64,000 nt of DNA, taken from NCBI GenBank assembly GCA_009192285.1, contig WBVU01000021.1, positions 504,218-568,217 of the forward strand, read 5' to 3'. The notes beneath the pieces were generated by a model, which worked only from the letters and a program-made list of their open reading frames with translations, was not told the DNA's origin and made no database searches. The translations under genes and the position numbers were made by a program. Shown piece after piece: positions 22,675 to 36,100 of the stretch (its first letter is position 1; every line of letters begins with the position of its first letter). The stretch comes from Morchella semilibera (Eukaryota; Ascomycota; Pezizomycetes; Pezizales; Morchellaceae).

Positions 22675-25539
22675 GGGGGGTCTTCCCCGCGTATTTGCAT
22701 CCCTTTACAAGAATGGTAGCTACTACAGCAGTGAGCGCGTGCGATGCACCCCGGACTCAAAAAGAACATGAGAGGCCGTGCTGGAGCTTGGTGAAAGTGG
22801 AGGAGTAGCTGATCTAGCCGGCGGTTGAGCGGTGCGCTATGCGCCGGTTTGCTCGTCGCGCAGGTGCAGGCGGTAGCGAGCTTTGTCGTGGCAGTCGTAG
22901 TGGTAGTGGCGGTTGTGATGGTAGGGATATTGGCGTAAGTGGTGTGAGTGGAGATGTGGTGTAGGGAGCGAGCCGGGATTGTGGTGGAGGGGGGTGGAGA
23001 TGCGGTTGGCGGGGCTAGATATGTTGCTGTGTCGTAGTGGGGGCCTGGTTTGTGCACGCAGCAATGGAGTCAGTAGTATCGCCGTTGACGCATCCATAAT
23101 ATTTGCCCATACCCTGACTCTACCGTCCCATTCAGGGCCCAGCCGCTCCATTGAGCCACGTTTATCCCCCGTCTCAATAAAATTTAACCTCCATCACTCC
23201 AGGAAGGAATTCGATGTGGCTTTACCAGCGGATATTAATTATCCCCCATATAAATATAACTCCGCTATTACAGGACCAGGGACCGGTAAAGGAAGCGATA
23301 CTCCGAGGTGTAGCAGAAGTTAGTCGAGTGATGAAGTCCTGAAGTATATGCATATTCTCCCCGGCTGAGCTCTAGGTCTCCATCCCGAACTGCTCATGAA
23401 CTGGTGCGCACCGATCACAGGTATACGTTTCCTGTCATGCGGGCTCTTGCAGTCGCGTTCGCTAGGATATTGTGTATATAAAACACCCAGAACAATAATC
23501 CCTCGGGTTGCTTCTTTTGCGCCAAAAGTCCGGTCCATGAAAGAAGCGAGTGATGCATCATGACTCACTTTAGTTATTATTTATTTATTTATGCTTCATA
23601 CACGCACGCAGCGCTTAGGCTATGGCTACTGGAGTAAATGTGGCTCACCTTAGTTACATATTTCAGCACGCAATCCAAAGGTTTTGACGAAAACTCACCT
23701 CCCCGTACCGCGGGTAGCATAAACCCCCCTCCCCTGCTAACAGTGTTCCAAACGCTCAGACTAGGTGAAAAGAAAAGCAAAGTAAGGTAAAAGCAAACCT
23801 AAAAAATTAAATGTATCTCTGCATGTCCCCGTCCCCCTTGTTGCCGTATACAGTGGGGCACCTTTGTGAAATCAGGGGGTATTGGAGGCAGTACGATAGA
23901 GGTAGGAGGTTAGGTATCCTTTCCATCAGTTTCGGGAGTATACGTGGCGCACCAAATCTACGCGCCACTCTGGAATCCATTATCGGCCCTGTGCACATGT
24001 CACAGTACTTCTGCACCACCCGCTGGGGAATGGGACTCGCAGTGTTTCCAACAGCTGTAACCGGATGGTACTTTCAGCCAAACTAAATTAAACGGAATAA
24101 AAATATTTCGCAACTGAACCGACCGAAAAAGAACCAGCTTATGCTGCAGAACCATTCTAAGGTTTTGGCACTGGTCTAACAGGAACTGTACACCAAATGA
24201 CGTGGCCAGGGTTAGGGTCTCCTCTAATGAGTAGTTCTAGCTGCACACAAAACCGGCTTTGTCTTAGCCCAAGACTGAACTGAACCAAATAGAGAGAAGA
24301 CAAAACTGAACTGAACTATTTCGTTAAACGGTTCTAGTAAACCTGTTTGAACTGGTTAATTCGAGAATCGTTGGGAGCACTGGACCGTGGAGTGCTAAGG
24401 GTTAGGTAAAGTAGTGTATGGACCGGGGCCCCTAATACCTGATCAAATTATCAGACGTGATTTATTTCGAAGGGTGGAGGTTGGTCCACCACTTAGGTAC
24501 TGACCAGTAATACAGGACATGTGTTGATATTTTCCTCTTGCAGGGGCCCACATTTCCAGCATTCAATTGACCACGGTGTGCCATAATTGCTTATTGGAAA
24601 GTGAGTTACCGTGGCTGTTGGGTGTGGGAAGGTAAGAAAAACAGGCCGATATCCCGGAATCATTGATCCGGTTCTTTTAGCCCAGTACATGGATTTTGTG
24701 AGTGCCACGATGGATGCAGCCGCCCTACCTGGATGTTAGGATTGGGAAATGGGTGACAAAATGGTGTAACCGTCCGAACAGCCATATTCACACCCCAAGG
24801 AATTGAATCACGTAGCCAAGAATTCCCACGTTTAGATACTAGTAGTATCGATACAGAATTCACCCCTCCCCCATTGATTCACTTCGACTAGGGGCCGAGT
24901 GGTAACGTAGTGAACTACTAAGTCGTCGCCGCACTGCCATACAAGACAGCTCTACTGGACTGAGACCAGGGGGGGCTCCGTGGAGCGGGTATTTCGGTGG
25001 CAGAAGACGGGGGTGAGAGGGGGGGAGGGATTGTAGGGGCATGTTGCGACGCAGTTGGGTAGTGGGCGGGGTAGGGGGATACCTTCGGCTTCTAGCGGCA
25101 CAATAAGCGGGATGTGCTAGCTCGGTCGCTGTGCGAGGGGACGGGGGGATTGAGTGAGGGGCGGAAACAGGTAGCCAGAACACCTAGCCAGACCCTCTCG
25201 CCTAGCAGGATACTCAACACCTTCAGATGAGTTGGAAGCAGGAACGTGTACTGTAGATGATGGAGGAAAGGTGTGCTAACGGAGCCATACGGCTATTTAA
25301 CGAGCCCTTGATCCTCTAGCTGCTTGTTCTATCTATCATTTTCATTTACACTAAACCTACCTCATTCTTCACTAGCTCTATCACCAGATTTCATCCGCCT
25401 CCTTTGATAACAATGCATGATCTATCACAAGCACACACCCTCGTACAACTACACGGTGGATTACCCGCACTGCATTTCCTGTAGGGCAGCTGTACTGGAG
25501 GATAGCTCAGTCCTTGCCATTCCACACCCGGTTGCTTCA

Positions 25540-25555
25540 CCCCCCCCCCCCCCCC
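25540..25555 (+). repeat. Poly-C tract (16 C)
   Basis: An uninterrupted run of 16 C in otherwise mixed sequence, one of several such tracts in the window. Confidence 0.9.
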
Positions 25556-28500
25556 ACCCGGGTGCGGTGAGGTTACTTAACTGAGCTGTCGACGGCCAGG
25601 GGTGGTCCCTTGACAATGTCCCACAATCCCGCGACCATCCTCGTATGTCACCACTTATAGTAGGTTTGATCTTCCATACACCTCCAGGCAGGTTAGCGTG
25701 GTAGTTGGCTAAGACACGTCTCCGCCGGCATATAGTTGCGGGGTTGTTACATCGATTGGCTATGAGAACATTGACAGCTTGGGTGGGGGCTATACATCTT
25801 GTAGAAGAGAGACAGGTAATTATCGATCTTAGCGAATTTGTGTTGATATGACGCTGACATAACTTCAGTCTATAGAAAAGCCCCGAGAAGGGGGATGGTC
25901 GGATCGGGCTAAGCCACCACACCAATAAACAAATAACGAGCAGAGGTAGAACGCACTTCCATAATTCAATGACTTTGTAGTTAACATGCGATAGGACTCA
26001 GAGGACTCCATTCTCGCGGGCTTGGGCAACAGCAGATGGATCCCTCGCACGCGGGTCTTTTTAAGCTGTTGCTGTGGGGCTGGGATGGGGTGCCCGGGAT
26101 GAGCAAAATTCGGGATGACTATCACTCTCCATCAGTGTGTCAATACCTACCCGCGGACACAGGGGTCGAACCACTCATTACCGACCCGTCCCTCTGAACG
26201 CGCGGTCGAATAAGGGCTTAGACCCCCAAGATAGGTCCGGCTGTAGGATAAACACCACATGTTCACCCACCACGCATCCGCTGGGATCCCGTAGGCCCGG
26301 AGGGGTTCAAAGGGAAGGTCAATCCAGCTAACCCCCTACCAGACATGGTACTGGGTTGACTGTAGATGAAACCCCAAGGATAAAGAGTCATCTTGCAAGT
26401 GGGTGCTTGAGCAATGCACCAAGCAAGGGATGATATTAAAGAACCATTTTCCGGTTGGCCTTTCGAGTCTCAAATTTATCCAACTATAAAACAGATTGCG
26501 GAGGCGGCACCTCAGCAATGGAAGCGGCATAGATTGATGACCTGTAATGCTATGGGAACGTTATGCCGAGACCATGTGAGATTTCAGGACCGCCAGGTGG
26601 AAAAGAGGGCGCAAGTTAGTACGGAGCCCGGCAGGCGGCGAATCGTAAACCTAGGGCCTGTCTGGCAATAGGCTAAAAAGGCTTTGCCCTTGCAAACTTT
26701 GTATAGACGGTCTTTTGTTAGGCCTTGATCCTTGGGAGCTCCGGAAGAAGGAGAAGGGGGCTGTACAAGGCGGCTTTTTTTTATTGAACGAAAGCCAATC
26801 ACCTTCTTTAGCGCTGCCATCTTGCTTTCATATTCTTTGTGGTTCGAAATTTTTCTCTTTTGTCTGGTTGCCAAACGGACCCGCAGGGGCGAGAAATCAC
26901 GAGCAGAACTTTTCTTCTTTATAAAGACAAGGAGGATGATATCGATTGCGGTGTCTCCCCTCTGTTTATAAAGGAGATCACTAGTTTGATAATAAATCTT
27001 GTTGCGATTTGATAAGTATAGTTGATGAACAGGGGAGGTGTGGCTCCTCATATCTCTGGTAACCCGGATACAACCCCCTAGCTCTTCCTAGCTTACTTCT
27101 CCGGTCGTAATATCACTCTCTTCATCTCTCATCAGTTTTTTACTGTTGAAAGGAGCTGGCCCGATTGGGCAACCGCACTCAACCGGCAACACGACCTTTA
27201 CCACCCGCACAGCTGGATCTATTGCATGGAAGCAAAACGATTTGGAGAATGTAGTGGTCGAAAGAAGAGAATGCATTCGCAGGAACCGGCGGAGATCGCG
27301 AGCATTCGCAGAGGGTAACATACATTTAGCCAAAACTCCTACCGCTCCACTAGAATGACCGACACGGAGCCAGATATTCCCAACACATCAAGAGTCAAGA
27401 CCCAGGCCATTTCCCCTACACTTGTATTAATACAGTATTTTGACCTGAATCAACCGCCTATTATTGTGCCTACTCATTTTGATTTCACGGTTGCTGTTAT
27501 ATAATGGGAAAGTCAAATCAAAAGTACCTACTATTCGAGGGAACAAGCAATGGCGTGAGTTTGAAGGAAATACCCGTTTTAAATTGACTTGGTGGATTAT
27601 TCAAACGGAGTTGATGGGGAAGATCGTGATTACAGACATTATCATCTTGATGGTGAACATGAACATAGCTATTGGATTGTAATAAATATGTAGTTGTACT
27701 CATAATTGTGTACTAGGTGGTCCTAGGGTTCGTATGGATAAATCATGGGCTCAATACCTTTTAAAGGTGACTGGAACTTTCTACCGGCTCCCAGGCTTAG
27801 AGGAATTCTAGGGATAAGTTGAAGTTGAAGTCCTAGTGTTCGCAATGGGGCATGAGTCCGTCGGTCCTAGGGGTAGGGACCGGACCAACTACGGGCTGTA
27901 GTCGGTCTTAAGCAGGTATCGGGGACCGACTACCGGCTATTGGGCTAGGACTACCGACTGTAGTCTGGATTATATGGTTATATCTTGGCATAGGCTGTGG
28001 CGCTGCCATGCAGATATCTACAGTCCTGCATTGACATCTACAGCCCCGCATTGATATCTACAGATATTTGCGGTCCTAGCACGGGGGCCAGCACTATTTT
28101 GTACAGGAGCTCAACAAATTAAGTCTCACACTGATAATCCAATATGGTCACCCAAACCGAGTGATCACCCATGATTCCATAGATATCTATCGTCCGGTGC
28201 CTTATATAGCTATAGTCCTGGCAAAGTCAGGGACTGGACAGACCATGGCCATATAGTCCGTCCAGTCTACAAGCACTGCCAAGTCATCTATAGATATCTA
28301 TAATCTGGACCTGGCCGTTGCGGACACTGGGGATAACACTTTACCTATGTTTCGGGACACCAGGCACACCATTTTCAGGGCAAGTAGGGGACCACTGTCA
28401 TCATCGTTCTAACATTGTCCTCTATAGTACACCGAAGGTCTTGGGTTTTAGGAACCGGCTTAGTATCTTAACCCGGGAGGCCGTTACGTTATATTATAAC

Positions 28501-31500
28501 CCACCTGAATTTCGTATAATAAGATATGACCAGGTCACTGATGAATTTCCGAACCAATGAATACCAACCTACCGTGGCTAACGCCAACATTGAACGGTGT
28601 CGAGCACAATTGGGTGGTATTGATATTCAAAGTCCACTATTCTTGATAGAAAATGAGTTGTGGATGAAAGCGAGACTACTATATCTCTACACCGGGTTGC
28701 ATGTTTATACCTAAGGGGGGCAGCAAAAGACATTTACATGGCCAGGGTAGCATGTCATTATGCAAAATCTCGGGAAAAAACATCTCAATGGGTAGCGAAG
28801 AAAAGGAGTTGATTTAGATAGAACCTCCGGAGAGGGGTACCCTGAATATATTCGGTTAGAAAGCCGTCTAGCGGGGATATTGATGAAAACGGGTGTGCTA
28901 CATGACTTCTCAGGCCTCTAAATTAATAAGGTTGAATACAACTACTCAATTAGGTCTCACGGGAAGCGCCTGTCCGGATACAATTTCACCATTAGGGAGA
29001 ATATTAATAAAAATTGTTTTCTTTTAAATCAAATTATGATGTTTATTGGGTTCATATCTATGAACTATAAAAGATTCTTTTCGAGATACTTTTGTCACGA
29101 TTTCGAAACCCCAACTCCTATTGTCATGATTTTCGTGCTCCCGCTCCCGACCCCACCCCTCGGTTAGCCGCCTACAGGCAACCGTGAGTGGAGATGTATT
29201 TGCCGGGATGAAGAAGGGAAAGGGAGAAAGGAGAAGCCTAGAAAAGGATGTTGGATGGGTGCATTTCAAAGAGAGGTAATTCAAACGGCGGGTAAGCCGG
29301 ATTCTGATTCCGAGGGAATGTAATATATGGTAATGAGCAGGAAAATGGAATCATAGGACTACCTAGAGGTACACATAGGCGTCAACAGCTGTATATGACA
29401 GGGACACAGGCCTGGCGTGCTCCATAACAATTCAATCAAGGGTTTGTACCGCCCACGCTTGAACCAGAAAGGTTCTCCCATCTGAAAGGTAGAATTTTTC
29501 TAAGTAATGATAACAGGTACATTGAGTGAATCGCAGCTTACCTTATGTTGCAGTTCCCACCAGCTACCCTCAATGAGAATGATACGGTCTCGTGCTGGCC
29601 CAAAAATGACCATCAAGAAGCTCATGATTGATTGGGATACCGTTGGGAAGAATACCCCCACAAGACCGGGTATCATTTGGGAGGGCTAAGCAGATAAAAT
29701 ATCAGATCCCCCACTCACAACTAGCGCAGAAAGGGTAAAAGGGTTCCTATACCGTCTTGAGCCAAGCAGGCAGTATATCATAGTGTGGTGTCAAGATGGC
29801 AGCAAAAGTAACCACGAATCAGCTCTAGTCTCGTGATAAACTTGCAAGGAGGAACCGAGCCAGGCAGGATCAAGGAGACGTTTAATGGCATAGGTTTGCA
29901 AGCAAGGACCAAGCCAAACACAGTCAAGGAGAGGCTTAATCCGCAGAATAATAATTAACCCGAAAACCTTCGAAGTATCTGGTATGGCCATATGTCAGAT
30001 CTCAGCATATTAGCACGAATAAGAGAAGGGATAGACCACCTTCCGCCACGTGTTCCCCCCAAAATCGGAGAAAAGCCTGGAGCCTATAGCTGGTCGGCTG
30101 CGGCGGAAAGACTATCTATCCAGCAAAAGAGACAATGGGCATAGGTGGGATAGGTGGAGAAGGCAGACGAAGCGGAGGTGTAGCATAGATAGGTCCCCGA
30201 GATAGCCCAGGCGGTATACGGGTGAGCGGTGATGATGTGTATTGGTCCAATGGTATGAAGGACCATGGGACCGTATCAGAGGTCTCTGGGGGCCACAGAG
30301 AGGTGATGATAAAGGCGAGGTTGTAGTGATTATCACTGTGCTTTAGGGAAAGAATGTGTTTGTGATGGTGGATGGATTGGAAGGAAGCAGAATCTAGCTT
30401 CTTATATAGCCCTACCTCTCTATTTACCACCGTATCCATCGGCTCCTTAGACCACCTGTTGCAGCGAAGCGAACCATGCCCATGTGTCCTTGAGACGTAC
30501 ATGTATGTTTCGAAATGGATACATGTATGCAAATTGATTGCTTGGCTCTTTGGATCAATGTATGCTACATTGAGGAGCCACTCTCCCTCTCAGAAAACCA
30601 TTTGTCTTGCATCTTCCGGGCTGGGATTTTCCAGTCCGGCCAGCTCACTCTGTATACATGGATATATGTCCCAAGACACCTGCAAAAGTGTCCACCGATC
30701 AAAAGCTATCTGGCACTATCGAGGCCCCAGGCAATGGAGATTCCAGTAGAGCCATGAAAATAGGTGCCATTATTGGGGTATCTTCTCTCCGCGCCGGTGG
30801 TGGGCCGACATTATGGGGCTGGAACAGTGGCGGGGGGGGGTGCATGAAATACCAGTGGTATTCGGGTAGAACCACGGACGTTACCGGCAGGCCCGCAGCC
30901 GTTTTTCCGCTAACGATTTCGATCGCTCTTGGCCGCGTTCACTACTAAGGTTAGAAGCCGCCCTGTGCCCCCTTTATAAACCCCCGGGGCACTGTTCATC
31001 AGCCTGGGCATTTCCCTCTACCGGTATTTATATCCGTTTCACGATGCGATAATTGTCTTAAACGAAGCTAACTCTCAAAGGACATGATAGACCGACACAT
31101 CACGCCACCACTACCAACAGGAGCAAGCTGGCTAAGATCACGTGTATCTTCACTCAGATCAAGCCATTCCGGTAATCCGTCGGCACGACCCATAGTGGCG
31201 TCTGGTAGATCTAACCTTCCCCCGGCTATAGACAGCTGCTCCCGCGCTGAGTGCTTGCGAGGTATCCAGAGGGCCCCTCTGAGGGGGCTGGCCTCATGGG
31301 TTTGGTCTTTCACTCGTTTTGATATTCTCGGAGAGCCAGTACGGAATCTCCGTCAAATTTCCGGGGTCACACCTCACGAAGCTAATGTACAGAGCACTAC
31401 TGCCAGGACAAAATCTTTAATTAGCTGATTACTAGGACTTGCAGCAACTAATATGGGTCAAACATTGGCTCCACCAGCCTTCGCTATTAGTACATCCGGC

Positions 31501-32900
31501 GTTATTTAGGTTGGCCGGGATCGCCGATTCTGGGATCCCTTTACCTGGTCAGGGTATACCCCTTGCGATGCCTGGAATTCACTAAATCCCCTCTCCATGT
31601 AATCGTCCCCTTAAGCGCAGCACACCTCACCGAGCTGCCCGCGCGCCCGCCCAACAGTAGCTCAACCGGATATTTAAAATAATCCCCGCGGTAGTGTGCG
31701 GCTCACGAGGTTTATAGTATCAAAATACATGGCACCGTAGCTATATCCACCGCTCTGTATCCGCTAAGTATGCGTTCCGTCATCACTCCGTCCGGCATAA
31801 TATTTACTACAATCGCCACACCGAACAAAATGCGGTCCATAATTAAGGTAAGAATACATATATATGAAGGATCCGGATAACGTGTACTAAGCATAATGAC
31901 ATTTCCACAATGGGAGAGACGTGGACTGCAGTCTACAGCTGCGAACAAACCCGTTCTGGCGCCCCATGGCCATACCGGAAGGGGATATTTCATAATCTAG
32001 GATTTTAACAAAAAGGTACAGCGGTGCCTAGGAAGATTAATTCCGGAGCCCAAATAACTACGAACCCGCGATTCCACCAACAGCCACAAAGACAAAGCTG
32101 GCAATACCTCCAATATTGATAAAATAAGCTCTGTTCTCTATGTGTTTTTCTAGTGTTTCTATGATATTTCGGTAGAGTAGATTGTTTGTGGACTAGAATT
32201 AATTGTCAAGCTACTTTATGCAACCCCAACGCCACCAAGGATAAAGATCCAAGATCGAGGTTTCTCGATTTCTTCTTAGATACTTCTAATCCTTAGGTCT
32301 CTCCACTCATACCCTTACTAGTGAGATATTCTCTTTGGTGGGATGCTGTTGGAATAGGCCGAGAGGGCGGGGGTCCGAAAGCCTCATAGACACGGCTGTA
32401 TGTACAGCCACTCCAGAGACCCCCGCCACCGGAACTAGAAACCGCCTATATAGAATCATAGTAGACCTTAGAATAGACCCAAGACAGATGTTTCCTCCTT
32501 GTTATACTCTTTGCTGCTTTGAATTTCGACATCGATGTTTGTGATCAATATACCACTAGTTACACTAACTATAAAGCCAAACCACCAACAATCCTTCTGA
32601 TTCGCTCTACATGGTAGAGGAGAAGGCCTTTGAAACAAAACCGAGCGGCATATAGGATATGTTTTTATCTACCTATAAAGACACGCAAATCTATGTACCG
32701 GCACATAGTCCACATGAGGACCTTGTATAATTTTCGCGGGATGATATATCAACAAGTAACAAGAACCTCTCCGGCAATGAAATAGTATTAATGTAGGATA
32801 CAGGTGGCTTTGACCCTGGGAAGTACCAATCCTTTTCCCTGAATGAGAGAAGGTCACCAGCAACCATCCTTATGTATGGAGCGGTAAATGTGTTAAAAGT

Positions 32901-33184
32901 AAATTTACCAACGGTGGTATAAGCACTGAATTTCAGTCCTTGTTCAGTATAAATGCTGGCTTTGAGTCTTTATCCTGCATGATCACTATACCAACAGTTT
33001 CACACCGTTGGTAAAATAGCTGCCGCCAGTGGTGAATTGACCTACCACGGGTGGCAAGGCTCCCCACCAGTGGGCAGTGTTCATATATGGGGCATTATAT
33101 AGCCTGTTTCGGCTTTCTCTATTTTAAGGTATAAATGCTGGTGTTATTTTCGGTTGTAAAAAAATTTACCACCGTTGGTAAAAT
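32901..33184. mobile_element. MITE-like element, ~285 bp
   Basis: The left end AAATTTACCAACGGTGGTAT and the right end (complement of 33162-33184, reading ATTTTACCAACGGTGGTAAA) are inverted repeats of about 18 bp. An internal copy lies near 32995-33016 ('acaccgttggtaaaat'). 'ggtataaatgctgg' and 'agtataaatgctgg' occur once near each end. There is no ORF. Size and structure fit a MITE; the target duplication and family are not resolved. Confidence 0.5.
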
Positions 33185-36100
33185 CACTTGTGACACGTTT
33201 ACCGCACCATTGCAATACCTTTTGCTCCATCTGGAATACGTGGCATACCGTAGTTATGTTTATAGCTAGAGGCGGCCGATCCATCTGCAGCGACCTTTGC
33301 GGCCAAGACTACTGATAGGTCCCATGGTTCTGCCTCCGAACGCATTGGACGGTCCCGGTGGCTCTCATAAGTAGTATACAAAAAGGCACTAGAATCTTGA
33401 TTGGAACTATGAATGGTTCTGCTGGTCCTCTCTTTACTTATACAAGTCCCATATCTACTACCGTATCCCCACTAAGTAATGAGAAGAGCTACGGTATCAA
33501 AGAAGAAGAAGGTTTAGAATTAGAAAGTAATTTTTTCAACTTCAGTCCCCCAACAGAAGGGAAAGGTGGCCCCCCCTTCTCTCCCTCTTAGATTCACCCT
33601 TTCACCATCCCAGACCAGAATAGTGTCAGCCTTCTCTTTTCCTCCTGCGCTCATGCCTCTGTACTTACTATACAATTGTGTCCTTTCCAGCTGACACTCC
33701 TCGCGACGCAACCAATCTACAAATTCCACTCTTAGCATTGCCCCGCCTACCCATCAATACTCGGAAGGTAGACAACTAATAAACCTCCCTAGGCTCGCAC
33801 CCATCCGATGTATGGCATACCATTCCTGCGTCTCCTACCTCATCAGCTACCGATTTCCCTATAGGTGAGGACCTTGGTGTAAAGAGGTTGTGTGCGAATT
33901 TCACATCGTCCCCTCCTTCTTCGTCGGAAAAGAGCGCACAAGGGCACGGGTTGACCGGGCGTGTAATGCGCCGAGAGGATGATTCCGCAATCAACCGGCA
34001 GCACCTTCACCTCCGGCAGGTGCCAGGAGGGGAGGGTGAGAAGCAAGCTCATGGCATTCTTACGGAGAATAGACGTAGGTGGAAGTAGATGAAGGTGGGG
34101 ACAGTGAATACCCCTCCCAATGCATGACACCCTATCCTTCTGAACGTATTCCGCTGCGATATTTGGCCTCTGAGTCTGTTTGTACCACGTTAGTTGTGTT
34201 GTGTATATGAGTGGGGTGGATGCTGTTTACATTTACCTGGGATTCCTGCTCAACTCTGCCGTCATCACCCGCACCGCTGATCCATTCTTCACCAGTTTCC
34301 GGTGCAGGGGCAGGTCGACCTCCAGGCCGATCCCGCCGAAAGCGCATATGCCCGCGTATCATTTTCTATTTTATGGCATTCTCGAGCCACTGGCTCGTCC
34401 CTTTCAATTACTTTTCTAGCTAGGTTTTGTGCCAAGCTTTGCTTAAACAGTATGCTGGTGTAGTAGCGCTGGGAATGGCATCCTATTGGACGCCATCACA
34501 AGTATCGTCAGCCTGCGAACATTGAGATGTGAGAGTTACTCAAAACCTACACATTACAACACCCAGCTCCCCCGAGGTTTTGTGGATGTGACACCTGGTC
34601 TTGCATGCCCACCAGCCCTGCCCCTAGTAGGTCGATTTCTCGGATCAGTGGGCAATGATCGCTGCCTCTGTTTGTCCACGTCGGGAACACACTCCCAGGG
34701 TAGGGTTTGAACCAGTGGATCGCGCTGTCTACGGATAGGTGGTGATGTGGAGACGTTTAGGGAAAGGGATGTGAGTTGGCCGTGAAGCATGGACGAGAGG
34801 ATGGAGGATGAGAGGCAGAAAGAGAAGGGCAATACAGAGGTGTATTTATGCTACCATGTGGTAGAAGCCAGGTAGGGAAAGTCATTCTTTGGAACAGATT
34901 TCCATCCTCCGTCGCCCTCTACGTATGCGACAAGCTGGAACAAAACACATCTACCACTCGCGGCACTTACAACTGGTCAAAGGCTGAACAGTACAGAATT
35001 CCAGTTGAATTACCAGCAACCGTATACACGACAACTTTACTAACTGCAGCCATGCTAACCCCCCCACCGTTGCGGCTCCTTACCGAATCTTAAGCGAAAC
35101 GTTACCGTGAGGAAGTTTCTCTTTCTTTCGCTAGGTAGCGATCCGCACAGTACACACTTCGTGACACCCTAGACTATATATGGAATAGCCGGGTGGGTTC
35201 TTGAGTCGGCCAAATTCTCTTATCTCCGCGGGCGCCCAGGCACTAAACGACCACCACACCACACCACAATCTCTTCCGCGGCCATGAGCCCCATAGAATG
35301 ACCCACCCACGACCACAACCCATCCGCACCTACAAATAGCGCGTCTTTCCCCCTCCCACCGTCGCGACAGTCCACCCAGCAAGCAGAACGAATACACAAC
35401 CCTAACCCTGCCGGCGGCGTACCCTATTCCCCGACGGAGTACACATATCGCCACAACACCCAGGAAATAAATACCGAGCGGAGAGCAACGCGCCATTACG
35501 CGAAACTTGCCTCACCACCCCCCCCCCCCCCCCGCCACAAGTTTGAGTTAGCTGACCTGCCGAGACCTGTTATGGTTAGATGCAAGCTTTACGCCACCTC
35601 TAGGGACACCCCCCCTCCCATGACGTGCAATAGACCACTACTGATGATGAAATGTGTCACTAGAAACATGAGCGCCGAGGACCACAGTAGCGATGCCGAA
35701 GGCACCGGACTAACGGCCTTGCCTAACATAAAGTCACTAGGCCATAAACCTAGCCTATACTGGATCGGAGGCCTGCACCGAAGCACATGTAGATAATCCA
35801 CCGCGAGTACCACCCCCCTCTCACTATCCGGACCCCGTATGGTACTAGTCGACTAGCTGTCCCCCGAATATTTGTCACCGGGTGGATTGTGCCCCAAGCC
35901 TCTTACGCACGGAACTATCTAGCCGAGTTACTGACAGCAGCTATTTAGCGGGGTTGCGGCTTGATATATATTCTCTCTCGCCTACACATACAGTCCACCT
36001 CCGGCCCACAGCGAATAATCCCTCCGGCCACACATAATAACACCGCTGGTAGAAAATACTATCCCGACCACATCAGAGAGCTTTGAACAGCAACGCAAGG

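Larger units (their letters stand above)
19455..32900. other. No supportable gene; scattered low-complexity DNA
   Basis: I see no recognisable domain in 13.4 kb. The longest frames (22518-23057 minus, rich in T/H/A/P; 26584-27051 minus; 25461-25925 minus) have biased composition and no motif I recognise. 21245-21260 is a perfect 16-bp palindrome TTACCTACGTAGGTAA. 27713-28320 has many short imperfect repeats around 'ggtcctag' and 'gatatctata'. 29825-29945 holds an imperfect ~60-bp duplication. Poly-C runs occur at 22663 and 25540. A diverged or non-coding gene cannot be excluded. Confidence 0.45.

Noticed and set aside
22518-23057. 179-codon minus-strand ORF
   Set aside because: Threonine/histidine/alanine-rich low-complexity frame over GTGG/GTAG-type DNA that also leaves other frames open; no domain.
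29791-29991. Minus-strand ORF with duplicated LLDxxWLGxxLQ motif
   Set aside because: It reflects a single imperfect ~60-bp DNA duplication; no family or larger frame supports a gene.
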